From the NCBI GenBank assembly GCA_004138175.2, contig RYFE02000017.1, positions 34,754-98,753 on the forward strand: a DNA stretch of 64,000 bases, given 5' to 3'. This document shows, piece by piece, positions 55,650 to 64,000 of the stretch. A program made the position numbers and the translations under genes. The stretch is from Chloroflexales bacterium ZM16-3 (GTDB taxonomy: Bacteria > Chloroflexota > Chloroflexia > Chloroflexales > Chloroflexaceae). How positions within the stretch are numbered: position 1 is the first letter of the stretch; each line of letters begins with the position of its first letter. A model generated the notes under the pieces. The model was given only the letters and a program-made list of their open reading frames with translations, did not search any database and had not been told where the DNA came from.

Positions 55650-57245
55650 ATGAAGGTTTTAGCAACACAAGCCACCCCTAAATACGTCTTTGCGCTAGTG
55701 TTCCTATTATGCTTACCAGCGTTGGGGCTTGTCAGCGCTTTTTCTCTTGATCACTTAAGTCCAATAGTGGCTTTGGCAATGATAGGCTCCCCCCTGGCGC
55801 TCCTTATTGTAGTCTTCTGTGTGCGTTACCTTAATCAATCCCAGCTTATCTGGCTCTTTATCATCGGACTTCCACTCCACAGCTTTATTTCGATGGTACT
55901 CTACGGTATGCTCCATATTCCTGGCGGGGTAATCACTGCATTGTCCGTATGGAAGGAGTTGGTCGCACTCATAGCAGCAGTTGTTTTTATAATCCGTGCT
56001 GTTCCGGCGATCATCCACCGACCCATCCGTATCACGCTGGTAGATAGTTTTGTTTTACTCTTTGCTGTTTGGGTATTTGGTCGCCTGTGCTGGTCTAATG
56101 TAGATGGAAGTGCGGTTCCGCTGCAAGCCCAGATTTACGGGATGCGCTTTTATATTATCCCACTGTCGTTGTATGCCGTGGGCAGACTTGCCGTTCTTGA
56201 TGTCAACGCGCACGAGAAGCTTTATTGGATGTTAGCCATTCTCGGTGGCGTAACTGGAGCATTGGCTGTCATTGAACGTATTATACCTGACGAAATATTC
56301 ATCTCAATACTACAAGCATTGGGTTACCACAGCTACTATACCGATTATGTACATGCCACGGCAATGTGGGGGCAGGGGAATACCTCAGCCAGTATGTGGT
56401 CCTACATTGGCGGATGGTTTATTCGTCGGGCTAGTTCGATCTACCTCGTTTCCAAGCCATTTGCATTCAGCTATCTTGTGATTCTCCCGGCAATTTTAAG
56501 CCTGCTGTGGACTAAGCGGCAACGTGTTGCGACGCGATGGCTTTGGCTTTGTGCCGTGCTTAGTATGTTAGGCTTACTGCTTAGTATCACACGTGCATCG
56601 ATTGTTATAGGTGTCTTTGTATTTTTTGTAATGGCCGTATTACTCAAACAATGGAGAACAATGGTCTTTATCGTATTCAGTGGCATCATCTCATTGACAG
56701 TTTTACTAAGCCTACCGGCCATACAGAGCTATATCGGTACAATTGTAACGGCAAGTGATACATCAACGCGCCAACATCTCGATGGCTGGATCGGTGGACT
56801 CACCAATCCAAACACCCCCTGGCTTACTGGGTTTGGCGTAGGAACAGCAAATCAAGAAAACTTGCGTTTCGATCTCGAACCGACAGGCTATCAGTTGGGT
56901 GTCGTCTCTGAAAGTATCTATGTGCAGGTGCTTCAAGAGCTTGGCGTTATAGGGTCTTTGCTCTACATTGGGCTTCAGATTGCGCTCATTGTACAGGCCA
57001 ATCGTCTTATCGCTAGCGGGGATCTCTACCTCTTTCGCGCTGGGCTTGTCGTGCGCTGGATGGTTATTGGTGTATTACTGACGTCGTTTGTCGCTATTCC
57101 TTGGCAGAATGCGCTAGTATTAACCTACTTCTTTTGGCTCCTTGCGGGTCAACTGTCGGCTTTACGCCTGAAATCCGTAATCAAGCAACCTGATTCAGTT
57201 GAGCAACCCCTTTTAAGCGGTGCTTCCCTGCGGAGATCGTTGTGA
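55650..57245 (+). CDS. O-antigen ligase/polymerase family protein (Wzy-like)
   Basis: A 531-residue polytopic membrane protein with 11-12 hydrophobic helices and a long extracytoplasmic loop. The Wzy_C/O-antigen-ligase signature region is LGLLLSITRASIVIGVFVFFVMA followed by the periplasmic-loop HLDGWIGGLTNPNTPWLTGFGVGTA, then SESIYVQVLQELGVIGSLLYIGLQIALI, which is the typical histidine/glutamate-bearing loop. It would polymerise flipped repeat units. Together with the flippase at 49353 it defines a Wzx/Wzy-dependent pathway. Composition is A/T-rich for this genome. Confidence 0.9.
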   Translation: MKVLATQATPKYVFALVFLLCLPALGLVSAFSLDHLSPIVALAMIGSPLALLIVVFCVRYLNQSQLIWLFIIGLPLHSFISMVLYGMLHIPGGVITALSVWKELVALIAAVVFIIRAVPAIIHRPIRITLVDSFVLLFAVWVFGRLCWSNVDGSAVPLQAQIYGMRFYIIPLSLYAVGRLAVLDVNAHEKLYWMLAILGGVTGALAVIERIIPDEIFISILQALGYHSYYTDYVHATAMWGQGNTSASMWSYIGGWFIRRASSIYLVSKPFAFSYLVILPAILSLLWTKRQRVATRWLWLCAVLSMLGLLLSITRASIVIGVFVFFVMAVLLKQWRTMVFIVFSGIISLTVLLSLPAIQSYIGTIVTASDTSTRQHLDGWIGGLTNPNTPWLTGFGVGTANQENLRFDLEPTGYQLGVVSESIYVQVLQELGVIGSLLYIGLQIALIVQANRLIASGDLYLFRAGLVVRWMVIGVLLTSFVAIPWQNALVLTYFFWLLAGQLSALRLKSVIKQPDSVEQPLLSGASLRRSL

Positions 57246-58354
57246 TGCGCGTCGTCCTTGATGCCCATATGCTTGGCGCTCAAGAGGGTGGCAATGAGAC
57301 CTATGTGGCTGGCCTGATCCAGGGTCTTACCGCGATCACGATGCCGACTGATACAACGGTAACAGCGTTGCACGATCCGGCATATTGCCCACATGCTTCA
57401 CCTACTAGCGTGCGCTATATACCGATGTCTAGGAGCGGTAATATCCGGCGGCTGCTGATTGATCTTCCACGAGCTTGCCATCGTACGGGCGCTGATGTTC
57501 TCCATGTCACGTATAATGCGCCTCTATTGCTGGCTAACGCCCTGGTTGTCAGTGTTCATGATGTGATCTATCGGCGCTATCCACGGTATTTCTCGCCGCA
57601 GGTACGACTGCTACTCAACACGGTTCTCCCCCTTTCGATGCGCCGAGCCCAGGTAATCTTGACGATCTCAGAGACGAGCCGACGCGATATTGAGCACTTT
57701 TACCCCTTCACACGAGGTCGCGTGGTCGTTGTGCCCATTGCAGCCGGTTCGGTGGCGACCGTTACACCGAATTGCGAGGCGGCGCTCCGCTATAGTGCCG
57801 GACATGAATTTATCCTAGCCGTTGGCACCATTCAGCCGCGCAAGAATATCACTCGTCTCATCAATGCGTATATCGCTGCGCGTCAACGTGGCAAGATAAC
57901 CGCACGGCTGATCGTGGTCGGTAAAGCCGCCTGGCAGCACTCGGAGATCCAACAGGTTGCCAATGCCAGCCTCTATCGTGATGATGTTATGTTCACTGGC
58001 TATCTGGATGACGCTACCGTCGCTGGTCTCTACCAGACTTGTGCGGCCTTCGTCTATCCCTCGCTATACGAAGGCTTCGGGCTACCGGTACTTGAAGCGA
58101 TGGCCTGTGGAGCACCAGTGATCACTAGTCAGATCTCGTCGATGCCGGAGGTTGCCGGGGATGCGGCGATCATGATTGACCCATACCGAACCGAACAAAT
58201 TGTCGAGGCAATCGAAGGCGTTCTGTCTAATCGTGCCCTCCAAGCCGACCTCCGCGCACGTGGACAGCGTCAGGCAGCACTTTTCACGTGGGAACGTACG
58301 GCTACCGAAACGCTGGCAGTCTATCGCCAAGCTATGCAAAAGAGAGTGTTATGA
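57245..58354 (+). CDS. Glycosyltransferase family 4 (WbpY/WbaZ-like)
   Basis: A 369-residue GT-B transferase: MRVVLDAHMLGAQEGGNETYVAGLI with the Gly-rich N-terminal loop, ILTISETSRRDIEHFYPFTRGRVVVVPIA, LAVGTIQPRKNITRLINAY (the mannosyltransferase-like xPRKNx motif), FVYPSLYEGFGLPVLEAMACGAPVITSQISSMPEVAGDAAIMIDP. The E-x7-E motif (EGFGLPVLE) is complete. The start overlaps the polymerase stop by one base (TGATG), so they are coupled; the stop overlaps the next start by four. Confidence 0.93.
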   Translation: MRVVLDAHMLGAQEGGNETYVAGLIQGLTAITMPTDTTVTALHDPAYCPHASPTSVRYIPMSRSGNIRRLLIDLPRACHRTGADVLHVTYNAPLLLANALVVSVHDVIYRRYPRYFSPQVRLLLNTVLPLSMRRAQVILTISETSRRDIEHFYPFTRGRVVVVPIAAGSVATVTPNCEAALRYSAGHEFILAVGTIQPRKNITRLINAYIAARQRGKITARLIVVGKAAWQHSEIQQVANASLYRDDVMFTGYLDDATVAGLYQTCAAFVYPSLYEGFGLPVLEAMACGAPVITSQISSMPEVAGDAAIMIDPYRTEQIVEAIEGVLSNRALQADLRARGQRQAALFTWERTATETLAVYRQAMQKRVL

Positions 58355-59481
58355 AGATTGCTCTGATGGGAACCCGTGGAGTGCCTGCCGCCTATAGCGG
58401 CTTTGAGACTTGTGTCGAGCAACTTGGTTTGCGGTTGGTCGATCGCGGCCACGAAGTAACGGTGTACTGCCGGGTGCCCTTTATTACCTATACCGGCACA
58501 ACGTACAAAGGAATGCGCCTGGTAAAGATCCGAGCGATACAGAATAAATACTTCGACACGCTCGTCCATTCGTTTGTCTCTTCGCTTCATGCGCTTGGCC
58601 AAGGTTACGACGTCTGTATCTATTTTATTGCTGGCAACAGTCCGGTGACATGGATCCCGCGCCTAGTCGGGCAGAAGACCATATTGAATGTGGATGGCCT
58701 TGACTGGAAGCGTGAGAAGTGGCCGACCTTCGCCAAGGCATATCTCCAGATCGCCGAATGGATGGCCACCTGGATGCCCAATGTCTACCTGACCGACTCG
58801 ACGGTGGTACAGGGATTCTACCGTGACCGCTTCGGCAACGAGCCACCCTACATCCCCTACGGCTCCGATGTCGAGCGACCTCCCCCGGGCGAGGCTCTAG
58901 CCCAGTTTGGACTAGAGCCGGGTAAGTATATCCTCTTTGTAGGAAGAATGGTGCCCGAGAACTGCGCACATCATTTGGTCGAGGCATTCCAGGGGCTCGA
59001 CACCGACATGAAATGCGTAATCGTCGGCGACGCACCCTACGCCGAAGAATATAAGAGCCGTCTACGCGATCTTGCAGACCGCGACCCGCGGGTGGTACTC
59101 ACCGGCTATGTCTTCGGCAAGGACTACCACGAGCTTGGCTCAAACGCCCGTATCTTTGTGGAGACATCTGGAGTGGGAGGCACACACCCAGCCCTGATTG
59201 AGGCAATGGCCCACGGTGCATGTATCATTGCCAACGACACCCCTGAGAATCTAGAGACAATTAGTGACGCTGGGCTCAGCTACAGCGGGCGGCTAGGCGC
59301 CGACAGCCTGCGCCCGCTGCTCGCGCATCTCCTCAACAACCATGCGATGATCGATGACTATCGACAGCGGGCAATGATACGAGCAAACACGGTATACACA
59401 TGGGAAGCTGTAACAGATGCCTACGAAGCGCTATTCTACAGAACGCTGGGCCGCCCACTCCCTGCCCACCGTCGCACATAA
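58351..59481 (+). CDS. Glycosyltransferase with DUF1972 N-terminal domain
   Basis: A 376-residue GT-B enzyme of the rhamnosyltransferase-like type. DUF1972 is the N-terminal half: MKIALMGTRGVPAAYSGFETCVEQLGLRLVDRGHEVTVYCR. The C-terminal GT4 domain has YGSDVERPPP, ILFVGRMVPENCAHHLVEAFQGL, LTGYVFGKDYHELGSNARIFVETSGVGGTHPALIEAMAHGACIIANDTPENLET. Here the Cys-x-E pair is GGTHPALIEAM. It is coupled to the preceding gene by an ATGA overlap. It is the last intact glycan gene before the mobile elements; base composition becomes more GC-rich again within it. Confidence 0.92.
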   Translation: MKIALMGTRGVPAAYSGFETCVEQLGLRLVDRGHEVTVYCRVPFITYTGTTYKGMRLVKIRAIQNKYFDTLVHSFVSSLHALGQGYDVCIYFIAGNSPVTWIPRLVGQKTILNVDGLDWKREKWPTFAKAYLQIAEWMATWMPNVYLTDSTVVQGFYRDRFGNEPPYIPYGSDVERPPPGEALAQFGLEPGKYILFVGRMVPENCAHHLVEAFQGLDTDMKCVIVGDAPYAEEYKSRLRDLADRDPRVVLTGYVFGKDYHELGSNARIFVETSGVGGTHPALIEAMAHGACIIANDTPENLETISDAGLSYSGRLGADSLRPLLAHLLNNHAMIDDYRQRAMIRANTVYTWEAVTDAYEALFYRTLGRPLPAHRRT

Positions 59482-59534
59482 CGTTCGTCTCAGGATCATC
59501 GTATGAGACCTCCGAACTAAGGGTTCATAAAAGA

Positions 59535-60611
59535 TAGGACTTACGCAGTTGGCCTCACCTGCGGTAAGATGAGGCGATGAACGAACCCAAGGTGACGGAT
59601 CTCGACTACATCAACTTTCTGCTCGCTGCGCCCCGGGTGGTCTCGTGTGCCGAGGGGGCACGGGTGCAGCCAGAGGGGCCAGCGCCGGCCGCCCACGATG
59701 CGCTGAATCGGCTGTTGTATCGGTTCGAACCGGACACGACGCCGCTGTGGTTGGAAGCCGAAGCGCTCGTGGATCGCACCCGTGGGCTGTTGATCATCGA
59801 CGATAGCGCCTTAGATAAGCCGTACGCGCACCAGATCGCCCTGGTGCATTGGCACTGGTCGGGCAAACACCGCAAGGCGGTGTCCGGCATCAACCTGGTG
59901 AGCCTCGTCTGGAGTGACGACACACACGCCGTCCCATGCGATTATCGCCTGTTTGATGCGCCCAATGATGGGCTGACCAAGAATGACCATTTTCGTGCGA
60001 TGCTCCAAACCGCGATGGAACGCGGGTTTACCCCGCGTTTTGTCTGTTTCGATAGTTGGTACAGTGGACTGGCAAACCTCAAATATGTACGAACCCTCGG
60101 ATGGCACTGGCAGACCCAGTTGAAAGCGAATCGTCTGGTGAATCCGGACGGCACGGGAAATCGGCAACTGGCGGACGGTGACATCCGCAATGCGGGGAGC
60201 CGCGTCCACCGCAAAGGCTATGGCTTTATCCTGGTGTTCCGGATTGACACCCCAAACGGTGGCACGGAGTACTGGGCGACGCGTGATCTCCAGATGTCGA
60301 TGGATCTGCGGGCGACGACCGCCCGCCATGCCTGGGCGATTGAGACCTATCACCGCGATAGCAAGCAGTTTTGTGGGATTGAGCGCTGTATGGTGCGCGG
60401 CGAGCGGGCGCAACGTAATCATATTGGCTGGACTCTCCGCACGTATCTGCGCCTGATCTGGCACGAGCTTGAAGTCGGCGCATCGCGCTTTACCACCAAG
60501 ATGGACAGCATCCGTCCTGCCATCCGACAGTTTCTGACCGACCCCAGCGCGGTCTTGGCTGGCTTCCCACAGGCAGGAATGGCCCACAAGCGGGCAACTG
60601 CGTAAGTCCTA
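59535..60611 (+). mobile_element. IS701-type insertion sequence, complete
   Basis: A 1077-bp element with perfect 17-bp inverted ends TAGGACTTACGCAGTTG and a 5-bp target duplication AAAGA (59530-59534 and 60612-60616). It contains one intact transposase and lies inside the left terminal repeat of the outer element. Confidence 0.9.
59577..60605 (+). CDS. IS701 family transposase
   Basis: A 342-residue DDE transposase. LLIIDDSALDKPYAHQIALVHWHWSGK carries the first catalytic Asp region, VCFDSWYSGLANLKYVRTLGWHWQTQLKANR the second, and TARHAWAIETYHRDSKQFCGIERCMVRGERAQRNHIG (Y-(2)-R-(3)-E/K-like) the Glu. Short N-terminal part for the family, but the catalytic triad is present. It fills the element between its inverted ends; the stop is six bases from the right end. 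It has no frameshift, so the element may still be active. Confidence 0.9.
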   Translation: MNEPKVTDLDYINFLLAAPRVVSCAEGARVQPEGPAPAAHDALNRLLYRFEPDTTPLWLEAEALVDRTRGLLIIDDSALDKPYAHQIALVHWHWSGKHRKAVSGINLVSLVWSDDTHAVPCDYRLFDAPNDGLTKNDHFRAMLQTAMERGFTPRFVCFDSWYSGLANLKYVRTLGWHWQTQLKANRLVNPDGTGNRQLADGDIRNAGSRVHRKGYGFILVFRIDTPNGGTEYWATRDLQMSMDLRATTARHAWAIETYHRDSKQFCGIERCMVRGERAQRNHIGWTLRTYLRLIWHELEVGASRFTTKMDSIRPAIRQFLTDPSAVLAGFPQAGMAHKRATA

Positions 60612-60768
60612 AAAGAATAACTTCACCCACCCCATGATAGTACACTGGATCCCTCACCAACAGGAGGGCGCAGCGTGCTACCAGGAGTCCTGTCATCGGT
60701 TCATCAGTGCCAGTGTCGCATGTGTCAGGAAGGTCGTGACCTGACGATCATGGAGTATCACCATACGA

Positions 60769-60880
60769 TTATACTCTGCACGGCTGATTCTTAGACGTTC
60801 GTGAAGAGGGGATTTCTGCATACTGATGCGGTAAAACACCTCTTCATAAAATGTCTAGCTTTAACCCGTGCAGAGTATAA
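60769..60880. repeat. MITE-like inverted-repeat element inside the outer IS remnant
   Basis: Perfect 15-bp inverted ends TTATACTCTGCACGG enclose about 80 bp without a gene. It interrupts the remains of the outer element. Confidence 0.65.
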
Positions 60881-60899
60881 CCTGCTCCTCAGCCGACGG

Positions 60900-61286
60900 A
60901 ACGAACCACAGCGGCGCTGGTATGTTGCCACCCTGGCCCACGTCCACACGCCATTCGTTTGCGCGAATTGACGCGCATCACGGGGGGAGATCGGAATACC
61001 ATGCGGCGCGGGCGTCGGGAAGTCGCCGACGGCTGCGCGGATCTCCCACCCAATCGCCAACGGCGACCGGGTGGCGGCCAGCCAGCCGCAGAAAATGCGT
61101 GATACCACCACCCAGACGGGCTTGCGCGTGCGCGCCCATCTGGTGGCGTACGCATATCAGACGGGCGAGCGCGTCACGGATGAGGAGATGGCGACTCTTT
61201 GCCTCGAAGCCCATGCGATCTGTCCCCAGTGGAACTACATCATTCGCCCCCGCTCCCACGTGCCAGCGGCGGCAGGGGGTGGGTGA
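60900..61286 (+). pseudogene. ISAzo13-type transposase, C-terminal remnant
   Basis: Only the last third can be read. The final frame DTTTQTGLRVRAHLVAYAYQTGERVTDEEMATL and CPQWNYIIRPR matches the typical ISAzo13 C-terminus (TTTxTGLxV, CPxWNYTIRPR). Upstream of about 61040 the frame is broken and short runs such as RRWYVATLAHVH only partly resemble the family. No start or DDE part survives. It ends about 20 bases from the outer inverted end, as expected. Confidence 0.65.
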
Positions 61287-61406
61287 ACTTATACTTTTAT
61301 GAGCCCTAATTATCGCTCAACACTTGCGTAGGGCTTGACCAAACATTGTAACTCTACAGCCTTGACCGCCTCGCTGCAATTACCGAGTCTGGCTCTCCTC
61401 TCTCTA

Positions 61407-62711
61407 TCACTTCGATGATGTGACCCATGGCAAGTAAAGCGTTGTACCACAGAGAGCATTCAGAGGGAGAGACCACAACTCCTCGCCATGCACGCCGTCA
61501 TCTGCGGCAAGTATCAGGTTTTCGCCAAGCACGACAGATCCACCGTGTAGACGTGGCAATGAGGAGCGAGGACCTGGGTTGAGATCCTGACAAAGGTATG
61601 TGCCTTCAGGCGAACCGTCGCTCTGCCACAACTCCGTGCCATGCGCTTCATCTGCCTTCACAAACAGCAACCGATTCTCGATAAACGTCATTTGTTCCGG
61701 CCTGACGTTCCTGTTCGTTGACTCAAATGAGCGCACAAGCGTCGTGCCATCACCTGTCCCATCCGTATGCCAGAGCTCCGCATGCATTCTGTTTAGGCTG
61801 GCCTGGTCTTGGACAAAGAATGCCCCATCATTGGCGGCGACCAGGCTGTCAACGGGGTTGGTAAGTTGACGAAGCACCTGTGTACCGGCTGTCGTCCCGT
61901 CACTTACAGCGATCCACCCCTCTCCGCTATAGTTTTCCTCTGCGAAGAACAAGCGCCCGGCGACGCTGTCACTGAAATAGGATTTGTTCCACGTATGCTG
62001 AGTGAGGGAGTTGGTTAATTGGATGGTACCTTCCACCGTCCCATCCGTAGCCCACAAGGCATTATCTCCCTCACCGTAGCCGAGTTGTATAAACAACACC
62101 TGGGCACCAAGGCTATCGAGATATGCAACATCCTCAGCGATCATACGCGTACCTTCAGACGTGCCATCGCTTGTCCATAATTGCTGCGGGAAATCGAACT
62201 GCCAGACACCGAATACTAGATGATGGCCAATGGCATAGCGCGGCGTGAGAGGCTGAAATCCAATTCTCCCGCTTAGCGGGACGGTAAACACGAGGTGTGC
62301 CGAACGTAGATCAGCGTCAAGTACCCAGATGGAACTGTTCTGCAATCCGGTGAAGAATCCCAACTCATCTACAACGGTCAGCCCCGTGCTTGCATCGACA
62401 CCATCAGGCTGATCCATCGTAGTGATAGGTGTTGTTCCCGTCAGGGTTCCATTGGTGCGCCAGAGCTTGTTAGCTGCCCTGAAGACGAGTGTCCCCCCAA
62501 AAGGGGTAAAGTCACAGGGGGCAGAGCTATCTGGGCCAGCGACGAGATCGGCGAGCATGTTGGTACCTTCAGTCGTGCCATCACTTAGCCACAGCTCCTG
62601 GCCATGCGTGCCGTCGTCAGCACTAAAGAATACATGATCGCCATACCTATACATGCACGTTGCCCCTGACCCCGCTGGAGCCACGTTGATATGGGTGTGA
62701 CCAAAACATGT
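61407..62711 (-). pseudogene. ELWxxDGT repeat protein, 5' end lost to an insertion
   Basis: About 430 residues of a secreted beta-propeller-like repeat protein. Repeats of about 45-50 residues carry ELWLSDGTTEGT, KLWRTNGTLTGT, QLWTSDGTSEGTR, ALWATDGTVEGT, ELWHTDGTGDGT and ELWQSDGSPEGT, alternating with FFSADDG-type strands, then GEELWSLPLNALC and LYLPWVTSSK. No signal peptide or good start is left: near 62696 the sequence meets the 3' end of an ISKra4 element and codons beyond it belong to the IS. The protein was probably exported and of unknown function. Confidence 0.8.
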
Positions 62712-64000
62712 AGATCGCTCATGCGGCTTGGTGGAAAAGCTGCTCTTCCGGCAATGCGGCGGGCGGAGAAGCATACAAACGCTGGTGCTGCTGCTGACGA
62801 TGGAAGACCCAATAGGCATCCCAGTCGCCATTCAGCCGCACGGCTCGCAGGTCAAGCACCGCTTGCGCACCGGCGATGGTCCAGCGCATACCCGCCTTTT
62901 CCATGCGATCTTTGACCAGATGGCCGCAAGCCCCTTCCACCACGCCCGTGCCAATCGGCCAGCCCTGGGCCAGATAGTCGTCATAGTGCATATACGGCTG
63001 GTTGCGACGGTAATACCCACTGGTTCGCAGGAGGGTCTTCCGTTGGGTTTCGGTAGCGGTCGGGCTCGCTGCCTCCGTCTCCAGCGCCGTGATCACGTCC
63101 ATCGTCTTGCCTTGGAGCAGCTGCACGAGCTTGGGGCGTATCCAGGCGGTGCGTCCGACATGGGTTTCCCCCAAGAGCGCGTTGACCGCATCCCAGAGGT
63201 ATTCGTTCACATGGATGATATCCAAAACGAGCGTGTAGCCGGGCAACTGCGCCTGCATCTGATCTTGGAGCGCCTCGGCTCCATCGGTGAGTGCGACCCG
63301 ATGCTGGATGTGCGCCCCGTCGCGCTGCGCCGCACGCGCCGCGAGGTCGGCACAGGCGGTGGCTTTGCCCGCCAGCGTCGCGTGCTGTTCTTTGCCCACC
63401 GGGCGTGGGCGCGGGCGCACCAGCGCCGGGTCGGCAGCGTGCAGGATGGCATCAGCGACCTCGTCGGCCGTCCGCACGTAGGGGGCCACCGTGTACAGGG
63501 CGGTGACGATGGCCTCTTTTTTGGTGCCACGTTTCTGGCCTTTGCCCAGGCGGACGGGCTGGTCGCTGGCCGCCTTGATCAGGGGGACGCCTTTGCCATC
63601 GGCTTGGGCGACCAGAATGGTGCCCTCCGTCGCTGGGTCGAGATCCGCGACCGGCTGGGCATAAAAGGCGTCCACATCCACCGCCGAGCGCGCCATCTGG
63701 TCTTCCAGGGTCTGCACCGACACCGTCAGGCCCAACAGGCGTTCCAGGAGGGTCTGATTCTCGCGATACGCCTGCTCGGTGTCGCCGTAGGCGCCCCACT
63801 CGCGCAGCAGATCGGAATACGCGGTGGCAGGCAGGCTGAGCGCGGCATCCAGTGGGGTGGAACTGGCCTGTCCCGTGGCCGTGAAGTAATGGCGGGCCAC
63901 CCACAGCTCCCCAAAGATCGAGAGGTAGCGCACCGAGCGGCGGCCTTGACACGCCATCGGTCGCCCATCGGGAGCCACCGGGGTCGGCGGACGGGCCGCC
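62700..64000 (-). mobile_element. ISKra4-type insertion sequence (runs off the right edge)
   Basis: Only its 3' portion is in the window. The left junction with the ELWxxDGT gene is estimated at 62696-62711; the other end is outside, so inverted ends and target duplication cannot be checked. Confidence 0.75.
62719..64000 (-). CDS. ISKra4 family transposase (partial; N-terminus beyond the edge)
   Basis: At least 426 residues of a DDE transposase. The usual motifs are DGKGVPLIKA (first Asp after the Gly-rich VAQADGKG), LDIIHVNEYLWDAVNALLGE (second Asp and the HV-EY motif), and WPIGTGVVEGACGHLVKDRMEKAGMRWTIAGAQAVLDLRAVRLNGDW with the catalytic Glu (VVEG), all diagnostic of ISKra4. The visible start at 63978 is not the true one, because homology continues to the edge. 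It appears intact in what is seen. Confidence 0.9.
   Translation of the reverse strand, partial: AARPPTPVAPDGRPMACQGRRSVRYLSIFGELWVARHYFTATGQASSTPLDAALSLPATAYSDLLREWGAYGDTEQAYRENQTLLERLLGLTVSVQTLEDQMARSAVDVDAFYAQPVADLDPATEGTILVAQADGKGVPLIKAASDQPVRLGKGQKRGTKKEAIVTALYTVAPYVRTADEVADAILHAADPALVRPRPRPVGKEQHATLAGKATACADLAARAAQRDGAHIQHRVALTDGAEALQDQMQAQLPGYTLVLDIIHVNEYLWDAVNALLGETHVGRTAWIRPKLVQLLQGKTMDVITALETEAASPTATETQRKTLLRTSGYYRRNQPYMHYDDYLAQGWPIGTGVVEGACGHLVKDRMEKAGMRWTIAGAQAVLDLRAVRLNGDWDAYWVFHRQQQHQRLYASPPAALPEEQLFHQAA

Larger units (their letters stand above)
59520..61307. mobile_element. Decayed ISAzo13-type element (outer), interrupted by an IS701-type element
   Basis: Imperfect terminal repeats AGGGTTCATAAAAG (59520 onward) and its counterpart at 61294-61307 continue, once the inner IS is removed, into TTCACCCACCCC (60620 region) and GGTGGGTGAA (61278-61287 region). 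The transposase is only a remnant (see 60900-61286), so the element cannot move by itself. Confidence 0.7.

Overview
The window is GC-rich chromosomal DNA that looks like a filamentous member of the Chloroflexota (class Chloroflexia; inference, not proven). The support is the gene content (a CrtY-type lycopene cyclase of the Bacteroidetes/Chloroflexi kind, a SulP transporter with a rhodanese tail, secreted proteins ending in Thr-Pro-rich tails, ELWxxDGT repeats, DUF5671 membrane repeats) and intergenic DNA crowded with short word-repeats and perfect palindromes. There is no CRISPR array, rRNA or phage module.

Layout. 1-1213 is a sugar-phosphate transferase cut by the left edge. 1.9-4.9 kb holds a DUF1992 protein, glutamine-dependent NAD synthetase and a cytochrome c lipoprotein. 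4.9-10.0 kb is a four-gene minus-strand ABC operon of the BMP (nucleoside-type) class. 10.3-14.5 kb has a ComM-like ATPase, a degenerate M28-like membrane protein and a secreted PPC-domain protein. 14.7-16.55 kb is the most interesting stretch: an aroH-aroF (chorismate mutase-DAHP synthase) operon preceded by a sigma70 promoter, a 25-residue leader peptide with the run FSFYYF, and RNA segments able to form protector, antiterminator and terminator hairpins, i.e. a classical aromatic amino-acid attenuator. 16.7-32.2 kb contains signalling genes (ANTAR regulator, RsbU-type phosphatase), lycopene cyclase, membrane proteins, YaiI, a TMADH-like flavoenzyme, a CoA-binding protein, a TfoX-like protein, three tRNA genes (Trp, Ser-UGA, Ser-GCU), GlpX and SulP.

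32.4-59.5 kb is a long exopolysaccharide region on the plus strand. It has two flippases, a Wzy/O-antigen-ligase-like polymerase, at least seven glycosyltransferases, six stand-alone methyltransferases, Fcl and a nucleotide-sugar dehydrogenase, and two secreted glycoside-hydrolase-fold proteins. The part from about 47.9 kb to about 58.5 kb is visibly less GC-rich than the rest and is probably an acquired serotype-like cassette. Its left border holds decayed copies of the sugar dehydrogenase, a 21-bp minisatellite and MITEs. Together the genes would make NDP-sugars, assemble and methylate a repeat unit, flip it, polymerise it and trim it.

59.5-64 kb is a mobile-element pile-up: an IS701-type element inserted inside the terminal repeat of a decayed ISAzo13-type element, then an ELWxxDGT gene whose 5' end is replaced by an ISKra4-type transposase that runs off the right edge.
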